Below, in pieces: positions 46,218 through 55,309 of a stretch of DNA of 64,000 nt. The stretch's first letter is position 1, and every line of letters starts with the position of its first letter. A program made the position numbers and the translations under genes. The DNA comes from Nocardioides lijunqiniae (lineage in GTDB: Bacteria; Actinomycetota; Actinomycetes; Propionibacteriales; Nocardioidaceae): the NCBI RefSeq assembly GCF_015024225.1, contig NZ_JACJGM010000001.1, forward strand, positions 372,001 to 436,000, given 5' to 3'. The notes under the pieces were generated by a model. The model was not told where the DNA came from and did no database searches. It worked only from the letters and a program-made list of their open reading frames with translations.

Positions 46218-46281
46218 GCCTACCTCAGGTCCTCTCGGGCCGACGTGGAGGCGCGCGAAGACCGGCTTGCGGGCCCGCGCC

Positions 46282-46287
46282 TAGGCT
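46282..46287 (+). promoter_or_regulatory. Leaderless -10 of PemK/MazF-like gene (TAGGCT)
   Basis: TAGGCT, CGGCGC, ATG 46294 reproduces the leaderless spacing, so this gene has a promoter separate from the RNA candidate. Confidence 0.55.
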
Positions 46288-46293
46288 CGGCGC

Positions 46294-46794
46294 ATGAGTG
46301 CCACCCGCCGCCTGCTGGCCGCCCTGCGCCCGATCCTGCGACCGCGCGGGCCGGTGAGCACCACCGTCCCCGCGGAAGACCGGGCCGGCGCCGACGGCGG
46401 CACCGGTGCCGAGGGGATCGGCTACGCACCCCGCGCCGACGGGCTGCCCGACCCGGGCGAGGTCGTGTGGGCCTGGGTGCCCTACGAGGAGGACGCGAGC
46501 CGGGGCAAGGACCGGCCGGCGCTGCTGATCGGACGGCGTGGCGGGCAGCTGCTGGGTCTGATGCTCACCAGCAAGGACCACGACCGCGACGCCCAGGACG
46601 AGGCGCGGCACGGCCGGCACTGGATGGACGTCGGGAGCGGCGGCTGGGACCGGGAGGGCCGCCCCAGCGAGGTGCGTCTCGACCGGCTGCTGGTCCTCGA
46701 CCCCTCCGCCGTACGCCGCGAGGGCGCGGCCCTGGACCGGCAGGTCTTCGACGCGGTCGTGTCGGCGGCCGCGCGCTTCCACCCCGGGGCGTGA
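46294..46794 (+). CDS. PemK/MazF-like toxin-fold protein
   Basis: The 166-aa protein carries a PemK/MazF-type barrel after a 50-residue basic N-terminal extension: PDPGEVVWAWVPYEED, GKDRPALLIGRRG, LMLTSKDHD, and RPSEVRLDRLLVLDPSAVRREG. MazF toxins are RNases, yet no antitoxin gene is adjacent and this subgroup is widespread in actinobacteria as solitary genes, so toxicity is not shown. Start supported by the leaderless -10. Confidence 0.75.
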   Translation: MSATRRLLAALRPILRPRGPVSTTVPAEDRAGADGGTGAEGIGYAPRADGLPDPGEVVWAWVPYEEDASRGKDRPALLIGRRGGQLLGLMLTSKDHDRDAQDEARHGRHWMDVGSGGWDREGRPSEVRLDRLLVLDPSAVRREGAALDRQVFDAVVSAAARFHPGA

Positions 46795-46900
46795 CATATC
46801 CGGGCACCGTCGTGGGGTGCTCGCCGGTAGGGTGGCGCCGGCGTGACCCGGCGGCCTCATCCAGGACGGACCGGCTCGTGGCGCGCGGACAAGGACCCAG

Positions 46901-48301
46901 ATGACGCACGGACTTCGCGGCGCACGACGCCCCCGACTGGCCGCCGTCGCGCTCGCGAGCGTGCTGGCGATGAGCCTGGGGCTCGCCGGCTGCGACGGCT
47001 CGGGCGATCCCGAGCCCAGCCCGGCGCCCACGTCCTCGAAGCCGCCGAAGCCGCCCAAGACCACCGAGCTCACCTTCGGCGTCTGGGGCGCCAAGGAGGA
47101 GGTCGCGGCCTACCAGGACCTCGTCGACACCTACAACGCCGAGACCGAGGGCAGCCGGATCGAGCTGATGACCTGGCCGACGCACGAGGCGTTCGCCAGC
47201 GGCCTGCGCTCCGGCGACCCGACCAAGGTGCCCGACCTCTACCTCGTCTCCCGCGGTGACGTCGCCACGCTGCGCGAGAAGGAGCTCAACCAGCCGCTGC
47301 TGGAGCTGCTCGACGAGCGGGGCGTCGACTACAGCGACGACTACGCCCGCGACGCGCTCCTGTCGTTCTCCGCCGACAACGAGCTGCAGTGCATGCCCTA
47401 CGGCATCTCGCCCATGGTCATGTACTACAACACCAAGCTGATCGACTTCGAGCGGATGCGGGCCCTCGACCTGCCCGCCCCCGACGACGACCTCCACGAG
47501 GGCTGGAACTTCGAGCAGTTCACGGCCGCGGCCAACTTCGCCACGCGACCGCGCCGCGGCACCCGCGGCGTCCACGTCGACCCGACCCTGCGCGGCCTGG
47601 CGCCGTTCATCTACTCCGGCGGCGGCGACCTCTTCGACGACGACGACGACCCCACGTCGCTCGCGCTCTCGGAGGACGACTCCCGCGAGGCGCTGACCCG
47701 CACCCTGGAGCTGCTGCGCGACGCCTCCGTGACGCTCACCGACGAGCAGCTCAGCCGGGCCAGCGCGCTGGAGTGGTTCAAGCGCGGCAAGCTCGGCATG
47801 ATCCCGGGCTTCCGCGAGCTGACGCCCGAGCTGCGTCAGGTGCCGGGGCTGGAGTTCGACGTGATGCCGATGCCCACGCTCGACGACGACGCCACGATCG
47901 GCGACATCACCGGCCTGTGCGTCTCCTCGGAGGCCGCGAGCATCGCCAAGGCGGCCGACTTCCTCGTCTACGTCGTCTCCCGCGAGTCGACCGCCCGCGT
48001 GGCCGCCGAGGGCTACCTCGCGCCGGCCAACCTGCCGGTCGCCGTCTCCGACGACTTCCTGCAGCCCGGCCAGATGCCGGAGCACGCCGGGGTCTTCACC
48101 GAGACCGTGCGGTCCATGGTGGTCCCGCCGCTGCTGGAGGACTGGCCCCAGCTGGAGCGCGCCGTCCGCTCGACGCTGCGGCTGATGCTCACGACCACCC
48201 TGCCCGACATCGAGGCGCTCACGACCCAGATCGACGAGCAGTCGCGCGAGGTGCTCGACCCCGAGCTGCCCTCGGATAGCCCGAGCCCCAGCGAGGAGTA
48301 G
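46901..48301 (+). CDS. Extracellular sugar-type solute-binding lipoprotein
   Basis: The 466-aa product has a lipoprotein signal with lipobox LGLAGC, then a family 1 solute-binding fold: ELTFGVWGAKEEVAAYQDLVDTYNAE, DLYLVSRGDVATL, MVMYYNTKLID, GIYS-like FIYSGGGDLFDDD, and GKLGMIPGFREL. It should bind a sugar outside the membrane and hand it to an ABC permease, but no permease or ATPase gene is adjacent. AAGGA lies upstream of ATG 46901. The gene abuts the end of rnd with no gap. Confidence 0.85.
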   Translation: MTHGLRGARRPRLAAVALASVLAMSLGLAGCDGSGDPEPSPAPTSSKPPKPPKTTELTFGVWGAKEEVAAYQDLVDTYNAETEGSRIELMTWPTHEAFASGLRSGDPTKVPDLYLVSRGDVATLREKELNQPLLELLDERGVDYSDDYARDALLSFSADNELQCMPYGISPMVMYYNTKLIDFERMRALDLPAPDDDLHEGWNFEQFTAAANFATRPRRGTRGVHVDPTLRGLAPFIYSGGGDLFDDDDDPTSLALSEDDSREALTRTLELLRDASVTLTDEQLSRASALEWFKRGKLGMIPGFRELTPELRQVPGLEFDVMPMPTLDDDATIGDITGLCVSSEAASIAKAADFLVYVVSRESTARVAAEGYLAPANLPVAVSDDFLQPGQMPEHAGVFTETVRSMVVPPLLEDWPQLERAVRSTLRLMLTTTLPDIEALTTQIDEQSREVLDPELPSDSPSPSEE

Positions 48302-49648
48302 CTACTCGCCGTCCGCCTCGGCGTCGGTCCGGGCCGTCTCGTCGGGTTGCGGTGCCTCCGCGGCCTCGGTGGCCTCGGCGGCCTCCCGGTCGGCCTGCAG
48401 GATCGCGGTCACGATGACGGGTGCGGCGAGCGCGATCTGCCACCCACGGGCGCCGTAGCCCGACAGCTGGGTGACGACCGCGTCGACGAGCTCGTCGCCG
48501 CGACGCGTCGCCGGCGGGCTCCACAGGGTGCGGCGCAGGAAGTCGGGGGTGAGGACGTTCTCCACCGGCAGGTGGCGCTGCTCGGCGAGCTCGGTCATGG
48601 CCTCGCGGGCCAGCTGGAGGCGCCGGGCCGCGACCGGGTCCTTCTCGGCCCAGGCGCGCGGCAGCGGGGGGCCGTCGCCGCGCGGGGCGCGGCTGGGCAG
48701 GTCGTCCTCGTCCATCTCGGCCACCTCGCGCAGCGCGGTGGCGAACCGGCTGGCGTAGCGGTCGGCGCCCCGGCCGTGGAAGCCCTTGGTGGCCAGCAGC
48801 GCGGCGCGGTCCTGGGGCATCGCCTGGGCCGCGGCCACGATGGCGGAGTCGGGCACGATCCGGCTGGGGGTGACGTCGCGCTGCTCGGCGATCGAGTCAC
48901 GCAGCTCCCACAGGGCGCGCACGGCGCCGAGGGCGCGGCGTCCTCGCACCCGGTGCAGGCCGGAGGTGCGCCGCCAGGCGTCGACGCGCGTGGGCAGCTC
49001 GAAGGTGCGCAGGTAGTCGAACTCCTGGCGCGCCCAGTCGTCCTTGCCGGTCTCGACGAGCTCGGCGGCGATCAGGTCGCGCAGCTCCACGAGCACCTCG
49101 ACGTCGAGGGCGGCGTACTCGAGCCAGTCGCGCGGCAACGGCCGGGTCGACCAGTCGACCGCGGAGTGCTCCTTCTTCATGCGACGGCCGAGCAGGGTCT
49201 CGACCAGCGTGGCCAGGCCGACGCGGGGGTAGCCGAGGAGCCGGCCCGCGAGCTCGGTGTCGAAGAGCGCGGTGGGGTAGAGGCCGACCTCGTTGAGGCA
49301 GGGCAGGTCCTGGGTGGCGGCGTGCAGGATCCACTCGGTGCCCTTCAGGGCCTCCTGGAGCGGGGCCAGCGACTCGAAGGCGATCGGGTCGACGAGCGCG
49401 GTGCCGGCGCCCTCGCGGCGCAGCTGGATGAGGTAGGCGCGGTTGGAGTAGCGGTAGCCGGAGGCCCGCTCGGCGTCGATCGCCACCGGGCCGGTGCCGC
49501 CGGCGATCGCCTCGCAGACCGCGAGCAGCGCCTCCTCGGTCTCCACGACGTCGGGCAGGCCGTCGCGCAGGGTCAGCAGCTCGGCGAGCGGCGCGGGCGC
49601 GTCGTCCTCCGGCGTCTCGTCCTGCGGCGTCTGGGGTGCCTCGGTCAT
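48302..49648 (-). CDS. rnd: Ribonuclease D with HRDC domain
   Basis: The 448-aa 3'-5' exoribonuclease has DEDD-type motifs: VAIDAERASGYRYSNRAYLIQL (Exo I, Asp-Glu), LHAATQDLPCLNEVG with TELAGRLLG (Exo II), and DWLEYAALDVEVLVELRDLI (Exo III), followed by an HRDC domain (about residues 225-305). It matures structured RNAs. Its ATG overlaps the stop of the DUF3000 gene by one base (TGATG), so they are translated together. The C-terminal acidic tail (EAAEATEAAEAPQPDETA) is low complexity. Confidence 0.94.
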   Translation of the reverse strand: MTEAPQTPQDETPEDDAPAPLAELLTLRDGLPDVVETEEALLAVCEAIAGGTGPVAIDAERASGYRYSNRAYLIQLRREGAGTALVDPIAFESLAPLQEALKGTEWILHAATQDLPCLNEVGLYPTALFDTELAGRLLGYPRVGLATLVETLLGRRMKKEHSAVDWSTRPLPRDWLEYAALDVEVLVELRDLIAAELVETGKDDWARQEFDYLRTFELPTRVDAWRRTSGLHRVRGRRALGAVRALWELRDSIAEQRDVTPSRIVPDSAIVAAAQAMPQDRAALLATKGFHGRGADRYASRFATALREVAEMDEDDLPSRAPRGDGPPLPRAWAEKDPVAARRLQLAREAMTELAEQRHLPVENVLTPDFLRRTLWSPPATRRGDELVDAVVTQLSGYGARGWQIALAAPVIVTAILQADREAAEATEAAEAPQPDETARTDAEADGE

Positions 49649-50277
49649 CAGCGGCCCGAGCCCCGCTGGCCGCGGCGGCCGGGCATGACCGTCACGCCGT
49701 CGGGGACGGGCGGGAGGCCCACCGCGGTGCAGAGCAGCTCGCCCCAGGCCTCGACGTGCGGGCCGACGTCCAGGCCACCGCCGGGCGTGGCGGCGAGGGG
49801 GGTCCAGGAGGCCCGGATCTCGAGCTGTGCGGCGCCCTCCTCGTCCGACATGCCGCCGAAGCTCTCGGTGGCCACCCGGGTGACGGTGCCGGAGACGGCG
49901 GTGTAGCCGGCGCCGTGGGAGGCCAGCGCCTCGGTGAGCCAGGTCCAGCCGACGTCGGCCAGGAGGGGGTCGGTGATCATGTCCAGCTCGATCTCCGCGC
50001 GGGCGTAGGCCACGCAGCGGAAGGTGCCGTCCCAGGCGTCGTTGCCGGCCGGGTCGTGGAGCAGGATGATCCGCCCGGTGCCCACGTCGGTGCCGTCGAC
50101 GGTGACGTCGGCGGAGAGCGCGGCCGCGTAGGGGGCGATGCGCTGCGGCGCCGGCATCTCCTCGCAGAAGATCTCCGGGCGCAGCGTGGCGTCGCGCATC
50201 GTCGCGACGGCCTCCTGGAACTCCGGAGGGCTCGCGTCTGCTCCGGAGCCCGGACGAGACTCCTGACGGACCACCAT
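49648..50277 (-). CDS. DUF3000-family protein
   Basis: The 209-aa product carries the DUF3000 pattern FQEAVATMRDATLRPEIFCEEMPAPQRIAPYAAALSADV, then RIILLHDPAGNDAWDGTFRCVAYARAEIE. The family is nearly confined to Actinomycetota, has no known function, and commonly neighbours hemE and rnd as here. ATG 50277 lies 6 nt after minus-strand TACTGT (leaderless). It is divergent from hemE across 72 bp. Confidence 0.9.
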   Translation of the reverse strand: MVVRQESRPGSGADASPPEFQEAVATMRDATLRPEIFCEEMPAPQRIAPYAAALSADVTVDGTDVGTGRIILLHDPAGNDAWDGTFRCVAYARAEIELDMITDPLLADVGWTWLTEALASHGAGYTAVSGTVTRVATESFGGMSDEEGAAQLEIRASWTPLAATPGGGLDVGPHVEAWGELLCTAVGLPPVPDGVTVMPGRRGQRGSGR

Positions 50278-50283
50278 GGGCCC

Positions 50284-50289
50284 ACAGTA
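50284..50289 (-). promoter_or_regulatory. Leaderless -10 of DUF3000-rnd (TACTGT)
   Basis: Minus-strand TACTGT, GGGCCC, ATG 50277. Confidence 0.55.
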
Positions 50290-50349
50290 AGGCGGGGTGA
50301 GTCGAACCCTTGTGCGAACACGCCGGGGCCCACCTGGGAGGCTGGGGTC

Positions 50350-51396
50350 ATGGTCCCGCCCACGCCCCACCCCGGACTCGCCGACAGCGCCTTCCTCAAG
50401 GCCGCGCGTGGCGAGCCCGTGCCCCACACGCCGGTCTGGTTCATGCGTCAGGCCGGCCGCTCGCTGCCGGAGTACCTGAAGCTGCGCGAGGGCGTCGGGA
50501 TGCTCGAGTCGTGCATGCGCCCCGAGCTGACCGTGGAGATCACGCTGCAGCCGGTGCGCCGCTACGGCGTCGACGCCGCGATCTTCTTCTCCGACATCGT
50601 CCTGCCGCTCAAGGCCGTCGGCGTCGACCTGGACATCAAGCCGGGCGTCGGCCCGGTCGTCGCGAAGCCGGTCCGCACGCTCGAGGACGTCGCGGCGATC
50701 CCCGACCTCACCCCCGAGCACGTCCCGTTCATCACCGAGTCGGTGCGGGCGCTGGTGGGCGAGCTCGGCGCCACCCCGCTGATCGGCTTCGCGGGCGCGC
50801 CGTTCACCGTGGCGTCGTACCTCGTGGAGGGCGGTCCGTCGAAGGAGCACGCCAAGACCAAGGCGATGATGTTCGGCGCCCCCGACGTGTGGGACGCGCT
50901 GATGCGCAAGATCGGGCAGATCTCCGCGGCCTACCTGGAGGTCCAGGTCCAGGCCGGGGCGTCCGCGGTGCAGCTGTTCGACTCGTGGGCCGGGGCGCTC
51001 ACGCCGGTCGACTACGAGGCGCTCGTGATGCCGCACTCCGCGCGGGTCCTGGCGCGGGCCGGCGAGCTGGGCGTGCCGCGCATCCACTTCGGCGTCAACA
51101 CCGCCAGCCTGCTGACGCTGATGGGCGAGGCCGGCGCCGACGTGGTCGGCGTCGACTGGCGCACGCCGCTGGCCTCCGCCGTACCGCTCGTGGGGGAGCG
51201 CAGCGTCCAGGGCAACCTCGACCCGACCCTCGTCTTCGCCCCCACCGAGATGATGACCGCGCGGGCCGCGGACGTGATCGAGGCCGGGCGGGCCGCGCGC
51301 GGCCACATCTTCAACCTCGGCCACGGCGTCATCCCCTCCACCGACCCCGACCAGCTCAAGAAGCTGACGGAGTTCGTGCAGTCCTTCCCGCTGTAG
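50350..51396 (+). CDS. hemE: Uroporphyrinogen-III decarboxylase
   Basis: Converts uroporphyrinogen III to coproporphyrinogen III, the last step shared by heme routes before the coproporphyrin branch. The 348-aa enzyme shows [15 protein letters not shown], the catalytic Asp in [25 protein letters not shown], and the HIFNLGHGV close. GGGAGG precedes ATG 50350. Next heme genes (hemY, hemQ) lie 6 kb downstream rather than adjacent. Confidence 0.97.
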   Translation: MVPPTPHPGLADSAFLKAARGEPVPHTPVWFMRQAGRSLPEYLKLREGVGMLESCMRPELTVEITLQPVRRYGVDAAIFFSDIVLPLKAVGVDLDIKPGVGPVVAKPVRTLEDVAAIPDLTPEHVPFITESVRALVGELGATPLIGFAGAPFTVASYLVEGGPSKEHAKTKAMMFGAPDVWDALMRKIGQISAAYLEVQVQAGASAVQLFDSWAGALTPVDYEALVMPHSARVLARAGELGVPRIHFGVNTASLLTLMGEAGADVVGVDWRTPLASAVPLVGERSVQGNLDPTLVFAPTEMMTARAADVIEAGRAARGHIFNLGHGVIPSTDPDQLKKLTEFVQSFPL

Positions 51397-51409
51397 CCGC
51401 GAGCCGATC

Positions 51410-52102
51410 GTGGTCGTCACCGAGCAGGACCGGGTCCACCTCGACCTCGTCGCGTCCTGGCTCCGGCTCGAGGACGAGCCGGAGCGCGCCGACGTGACGC
51501 TGCTGTTCGGCGGCTCGCTGCCCGACACGTGGGACGCCGCGGCCGCCGCCGTGCGCGATGGCCTGGCCGGGACGCTCGTGCTCGTCGGCGGCGTCGGCCA
51601 CACCACCGACGCGCTTCGCGACGTGCTGCGCCAGCGGGGGCGGGACGTCGACCCCGCCGCCACGGAGGCGGACCTCATGGCCGGCTACCTCGCCGACGAG
51701 CACGGCCTGGTCGACCTCCTCCTGGAGCGCGAGTCCACCAACTGCGGCGACAACGTCACCCTGGCCCGCGACCTGCTGGCCCGCCGCGGACTGGAGCCCG
51801 AGGTCGTGGCGCTCGTCCAGGACCCGACCATGCAGCGGCGCATGGACGCCGTCACCCGCCACCACTGGCCGGCCGTGCGTCCCCTCAACCGCCCCGGACC
51901 GGACAGCCGCGGCTGGCCCCTCGAGCGCTGGGTGGCGCTCGTGGTCGGCGAGGTGCCTCGTCTGCGCGACGACGCCCAGGGCTACGGACCTCGAGGATCC
52001 GGCTACCACGCCCACGTCGACGTGCCCGCGGACGTCGAGGCCGCCCACGCCGCCCTCCTCGCCGCCCACCCCGACTGGGGCCGCCCCGCCGTCCTCCGCT
52101 GA
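51410..52102 (+). CDS. YdcF/SanA/DUF218-family protein
   Basis: The 230-aa product has the DUF218 layout: [45 protein letters not shown], and the [20 protein letters not shown] loop that matches the ExSxNTxEN motif. Members bind or remodel envelope or nucleotide-like substrates; function is unproven. GTG 51410 starts 14 bp after hemE, so it is probably co-transcribed with hemE. Downstream come the tandem hairpin repeats. Confidence 0.8.
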   Translation: MVVTEQDRVHLDLVASWLRLEDEPERADVTLLFGGSLPDTWDAAAAAVRDGLAGTLVLVGGVGHTTDALRDVLRQRGRDVDPAATEADLMAGYLADEHGLVDLLLERESTNCGDNVTLARDLLARRGLEPEVVALVQDPTMQRRMDAVTRHHWPAVRPLNRPGPDSRGWPLERWVALVVGEVPRLRDDAQGYGPRGSGYHAHVDVPADVEAAHAALLAAHPDWGRPAVLR

Positions 52103-52141
52103 GGGATGCGTCCGGTGTCGGGTGGGTCGGTGGTCGCGGCC

Positions 52142-52333
52142 GGGTCGTGTGCCGCAGGCAGCGCTGGGCCGGGGTCTCCGGCACACGACCCACATCGGCG
52201 TGGTCGAGCGCTCGGGTCGTGTGCCGCAGGCAGCGCTGGGCCGCGGTCTCCGGCACACGACCCACATCGGCGTGGTCGCGGCCGGGTCGTGTGCCGCAGG
52301 CAGCGCTGGGCCGGGGTCTCCGGCACACGACCC
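52142..52333. repeat. Three tandem near-identical hairpins
   Basis: Three units 70-72 bp apart each have a perfect 13-bp stem (GGGTCGTGTGCCG / CGGCACACGACCC at 52142-52191, 52214-52263, 52284-52333) and a 24-nt loop that is identical except for one G/C change. Spacers differ (CGCGGCC against CGAGCGCTC). The array fills most of the 280-bp gap between convergent genes. Confidence 0.85.
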
Positions 52334-52382
52334 ACACCCGCGAGTCCCCGGACCGCGGCCCCGGCGCCCCCCGGACCGGGGG

Positions 52383-53159
52383 TCAGGCCTTCTTGGTCGC
52401 GGCCTTGCGCGTCGAGGCCTTCTTCGTCGCGGGCTTCGTGGCGCGCAGCCGGACGCGGGCCTGGCCGGTGGCGGAGAGGTCGACGTCCAGGTAGTCCTGA
52501 GCGCTGAGCAGCGCGCCGAGGCGGGGGGAGCCGTAGTCGCGGGCGTCGAACGAGGGGTTGTTGGCGCTGATGTAGCTGCCGACCGCGCCGAGGGCGGCCC
52601 AGCCGTCCTCGTGGGAGGTGTTGTCGATGGCGGCGACCAGGATCCTGCGCAGGTCGGGGCGACGCGGGGGCGACTCGACGTCGGCGTCGGGCTCGTCGGA
52701 GGGCTCCTCGTCCTTGGCGTCGGAGGTGAGCAGCTCGAGGTAGATGAAGCGGTCGCAGGCGGCGACCAGGGAGGCGGGCGTCTTGCGCTCGCCGAGCCCG
52801 TAGACGGTCAGGCCGGACTCGCGCAGCCGCGTGGCGAGCCGGGTGAAGTCGCTGTCGCTCGAGACGATCGCGAAGCCGTCGAGGTGACCGGCGTAGAGCA
52901 GGTCCATGGCGTCGATGATCATCGCGGAGTCGGTGGAGTTCTTGCCCGACGTGTTGGCGAACTGCTGCACGGGCTGGATCGCGTGCTGGGGCAGGGTGTT
53001 CTTCCAGCCGACGAGGTTCTGCGTGGTCCAGTCGCCGTAGGCGCGCTTGACCGTCGGCAGCCCGTAGCGCGCGACCTCGCGCAGGACGGCCCCCGCGTGC
53101 CGGGGGGAGGTGTTGTCGGCGTCGATCAGGACGGCCAGGCGGCTGGTCTCGGAGGGCAT
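52383..53159 (-). CDS. NYN (PIN-like) nuclease with OST-HTH/LOTUS-like C-terminus
   Basis: The 258-aa protein begins with the LabA/NYN domain: RLAVLIDADNTSPRH, KNSTDSAMIIDAMDLLYAG, and FAIVSSDSDFTRLATRLRESGLTVYGLG, with the acidic metal-binding residues intact. Residues about 165-235 form an OST-HTH/LOTUS-like segment (LVAAIDNTSHEDGWAALGAVGSYI, SPRLGALLSAQDYLDVD), and the tail is Lys/Ala-rich (ATKKASTRKAATKKA). A cytoplasmic RNase is likely; the substrate is unknown. Converges on the YdcF gene across the hairpin array. Confidence 0.9.
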   Translation of the reverse strand: MPSETSRLAVLIDADNTSPRHAGAVLREVARYGLPTVKRAYGDWTTQNLVGWKNTLPQHAIQPVQQFANTSGKNSTDSAMIIDAMDLLYAGHLDGFAIVSSDSDFTRLATRLRESGLTVYGLGERKTPASLVAACDRFIYLELLTSDAKDEEPSDEPDADVESPPRRPDLRRILVAAIDNTSHEDGWAALGAVGSYISANNPSFDARDYGSPRLGALLSAQDYLDVDLSATGQARVRLRATKPATKKASTRKAATKKA

Positions 53160-53178
53160 CCGCCCATGATGCTGCAGG

Positions 53179-54162
53179 TCAGGCGTCGGCGGCAGCCGGG
53201 GCGCGGCGCCGCGCCGCACGGCGTACGACGAGGCGCGCGGGGAAGGCGAGCAGGGCGAGGACGGCGAGGAAGGGCAGGGCCGCCCCCAGCGCCGTGGCGA
53301 GCGCGACCGTGACGTTCTTGAACCCCGTCCAGCCGCTGTCGAGGCCGGCCAGGAAGCCGTCGCGGTCCTTCTTCTTCTCGGCCGGGGCCTTCTTCGCCGG
53401 GGTGCGCTCGATCGACACCGTCAGGGTGGCCTGGGAGGTCTGGTCGGCGAGGTAGGCCTGCTGACGCTCGAGCGAGCCCAGGCGCGCCTGACGCTGCGCG
53501 AGCTGGCCCTCGATGTCGACGATGTCGCGGATGCTGGTCGCCTGGTCCAGGAGCACCTCGATGCGGCGGATGCTGCGGCGCTGGACCCGCACCTTGACGT
53601 CGGTATCGATGACCTGGGTGGTCACGTCCTCGACGTTGGTGCTCGAGGCGATCAGGTCGGCGGCCCCCTCCAGGCCCGCGACGGCCTTCGCGAAGCTCGC
53701 CGAGGGCACCCGCAGGACCAGGCGGGCCCGCTTCACCTCGCCCTGCTTGTCGGTGACCGTGTCGTTCTGCGCGATCTCGCCGGCCAGGGAGTCGACGACC
53801 TTCTGGACGTCGAAGAGCGCCTTGCCGACGTCCGGGGAGCGCAGCTGCACGCTGCCCTGGGAGATGAGCTTGCGCTCGGTGGCGGGTGTCGTGTCGGCCG
53901 ACTCCTGCGCCGGGTCGGCCGCGAGCGCGTTCGGCGCGCTCGCGTCGCGGTCGGCGCTCGAGAGCGCGTCCGCTCCGCCCTCGAGCCGCTCCTCGGCGGC
54001 TGAGTCGCCGCCGCCGCTGTCCTGGCTTGCCTCGCCGGCGTCCGAGCCGCCGGCGGAGTCCGAGCCGGACGAGCAGGCGGCGACGGAGCCGACCAGGACG
54101 GCGGCGAGCGCGGAGGTGGCGAGGAGCCGGCGGAGGGGCGAGGGACGTGAGGCGCGGGTCAT
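53179..54162 (-). CDS. DUF4349-family lipoprotein
   Basis: The 327-aa product has a lipoprotein signal (LATSALAAVLVGSVAACSSG), a Ser/Gly/Asp-rich linker, the DUF4349 core (RKLISQGSVQLRSPDVGKAL, VLRVPSASFAKAVAGLEG, NVEDVTTQVIDTDVKVRVQRRSIRRIEVLLDQATSI) with a coiled-coil hairpin (EGQLAQRQARLGSLERQQAYLADQTSQATL), and a C-terminal membrane helix (VALATALGAALPFLAVLALLAFP). This gives two membrane anchors. Function unknown. Confidence 0.85.
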   Translation of the reverse strand: MTRASRPSPLRRLLATSALAAVLVGSVAACSSGSDSAGGSDAGEASQDSGGGDSAAEERLEGGADALSSADRDASAPNALAADPAQESADTTPATERKLISQGSVQLRSPDVGKALFDVQKVVDSLAGEIAQNDTVTDKQGEVKRARLVLRVPSASFAKAVAGLEGAADLIASSTNVEDVTTQVIDTDVKVRVQRRSIRRIEVLLDQATSIRDIVDIEGQLAQRQARLGSLERQQAYLADQTSQATLTVSIERTPAKKAPAEKKKDRDGFLAGLDSGWTGFKNVTVALATALGAALPFLAVLALLAFPARLVVRRAARRRAPAAADA

Positions 54163-54212
54163 GGTGCTTCGACGGCCCGGCGCCCCGGCCGGTTCCCCCG
54201 GTCGAGGAGGTC

Positions 54213-55127
54213 TCAGGAGGCGCGTGCCTGCTGGTACTGCCGGGCGCGGGCCACGAGCGCCGCGTGGAGGTCGCGGACCGGCTCGGGCGCGTGCGCGACC
54301 TTGCGGCGGCGCAGGACCAGCGTCACGACGGCGGTGTCCTCCGCGATCGGGCGGTGGGCGATCAGCCCGGCCCGCTCCAGCGGGTCGCCGGCGACGCTGA
54401 AGTCCGGCAGCAGGCTCAGCCCCAGCCCCTCCGCGACCAGCAGCTTGCCCATCTCCGCCCCGTCGGTCGTGTGGCTCACGGACGGCAGGTCCTGGCCGAA
54501 GAGCCGGTGGGCGAAACGGTGCATCAGGTAGCCGGCGCGCATCGCCACGAACCGCTCGGCCCGCAGCTCCTCGACCGTCACCGCCTCGCGGGCGCAGAGC
54601 GGGTGCCCGCCCGGGAGCACGACGACGGGCCGGCCGTGGAGCAGGTCGGTGCCGAGCAGGTCGACCGGCGGGTCGTCGCCGCTGAGGGTGTTGACCAGAC
54701 CCAGGTCGAGCGACCCCTCCAGCAGGGCCCGGTCGATCTCGGCCTGCTGGAGGTTGAGCACCTCCACCGTCGAGCCGGGGTGCGTGACCTGGAAGTCGTG
54801 CACCGCCGGCACCAGGAGGGTGGCGGTGGCGGCGTTGACCGTGCCCACGCGCACCGCGCGCGCCGTCGTCGTCCGGTCACCGGCGGCCACCCTCAGCTGG
54901 TCGACGGCCTCGAGCACGCCCTCCACGTGCTGCAGCAGCTGGCGTCCCTCCTGGCTGATCCGCGCCCCCGAGCGACGCCGGTCCAGCAGGGTCACGCCGA
55001 GCTCGCGCTCCAGCTTGCTGATGGCCTCGCTCAGGGCCGGCTGGGAGAGGTGCAGGCGCTCGCTGGCCCGCCGCAGCGAGCCGTGCTGGGTCACGGCGGC
55101 GAAGTACTCGAGCTGCTCGATGCGCAC
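54213..55127 (-). CDS. LysR-family regulator, likely of the sulfonate operon
   Basis: The 304-aa protein has a LysR HTH (MRIEQLEYFAAVTQHGSLRRASERLHLSQPALSEAISKLERELG) and an effector domain (VRVGTVNAATATLLVPAVHDF; AEGLGLSLLPDFSV). It lies divergent from the ssuD-ssuE-flavin-reductase operon with 182 bp between, filled with palindromes. LysR proteins of the Cbl/CysB type control sulfonate use in other bacteria, so the same role is inferred here. The GTG 55127 start is fixed by the conserved MRIEQLEYF. Confidence 0.92.
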   Translation of the reverse strand: MRIEQLEYFAAVTQHGSLRRASERLHLSQPALSEAISKLERELGVTLLDRRRSGARISQEGRQLLQHVEGVLEAVDQLRVAAGDRTTTARAVRVGTVNAATATLLVPAVHDFQVTHPGSTVEVLNLQQAEIDRALLEGSLDLGLVNTLSGDDPPVDLLGTDLLHGRPVVVLPGGHPLCAREAVTVEELRAERFVAMRAGYLMHRFAHRLFGQDLPSVSHTTDGAEMGKLLVAEGLGLSLLPDFSVAGDPLERAGLIAHRPIAEDTAVVTLVLRRRKVAHAPEPVRDLHAALVARARQYQQARAS

Positions 55128-55150
55128 GATGCTGTCTCCCGGGTTGGTTA

Positions 55151-55202
55151 ACTCAACTGAGTAACTATAGTTTAGGGCACCGTGACAGGCATCGCCTGTC
55201 AC
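55151..55202. promoter_or_regulatory. Three palindromes in the LysR-ssuD intergenic region
   Basis: ACTCA-AC-TGAGT (55151-55162) is directly followed by AACTATAGTT (55163-55172), and 10 bp later by GTGACAGGC-ATC-GCCTGTCAC (55182-55202, 9-bp perfect arms). The first two are AT-rich and near minus-strand TATAGT; they are likely regulator and polymerase sites. Confidence 0.6.
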
Positions 55203-55309
55203 CCCGTCGTCCGAACCTCGCCCGCGCTGCACCGTCCCGCCTTGCATCCGGGGCAAAAGTCCAGCAACCTAATACACATAAGCGTGAAAACGCGGAAGGG
55301 GGAGATCCC

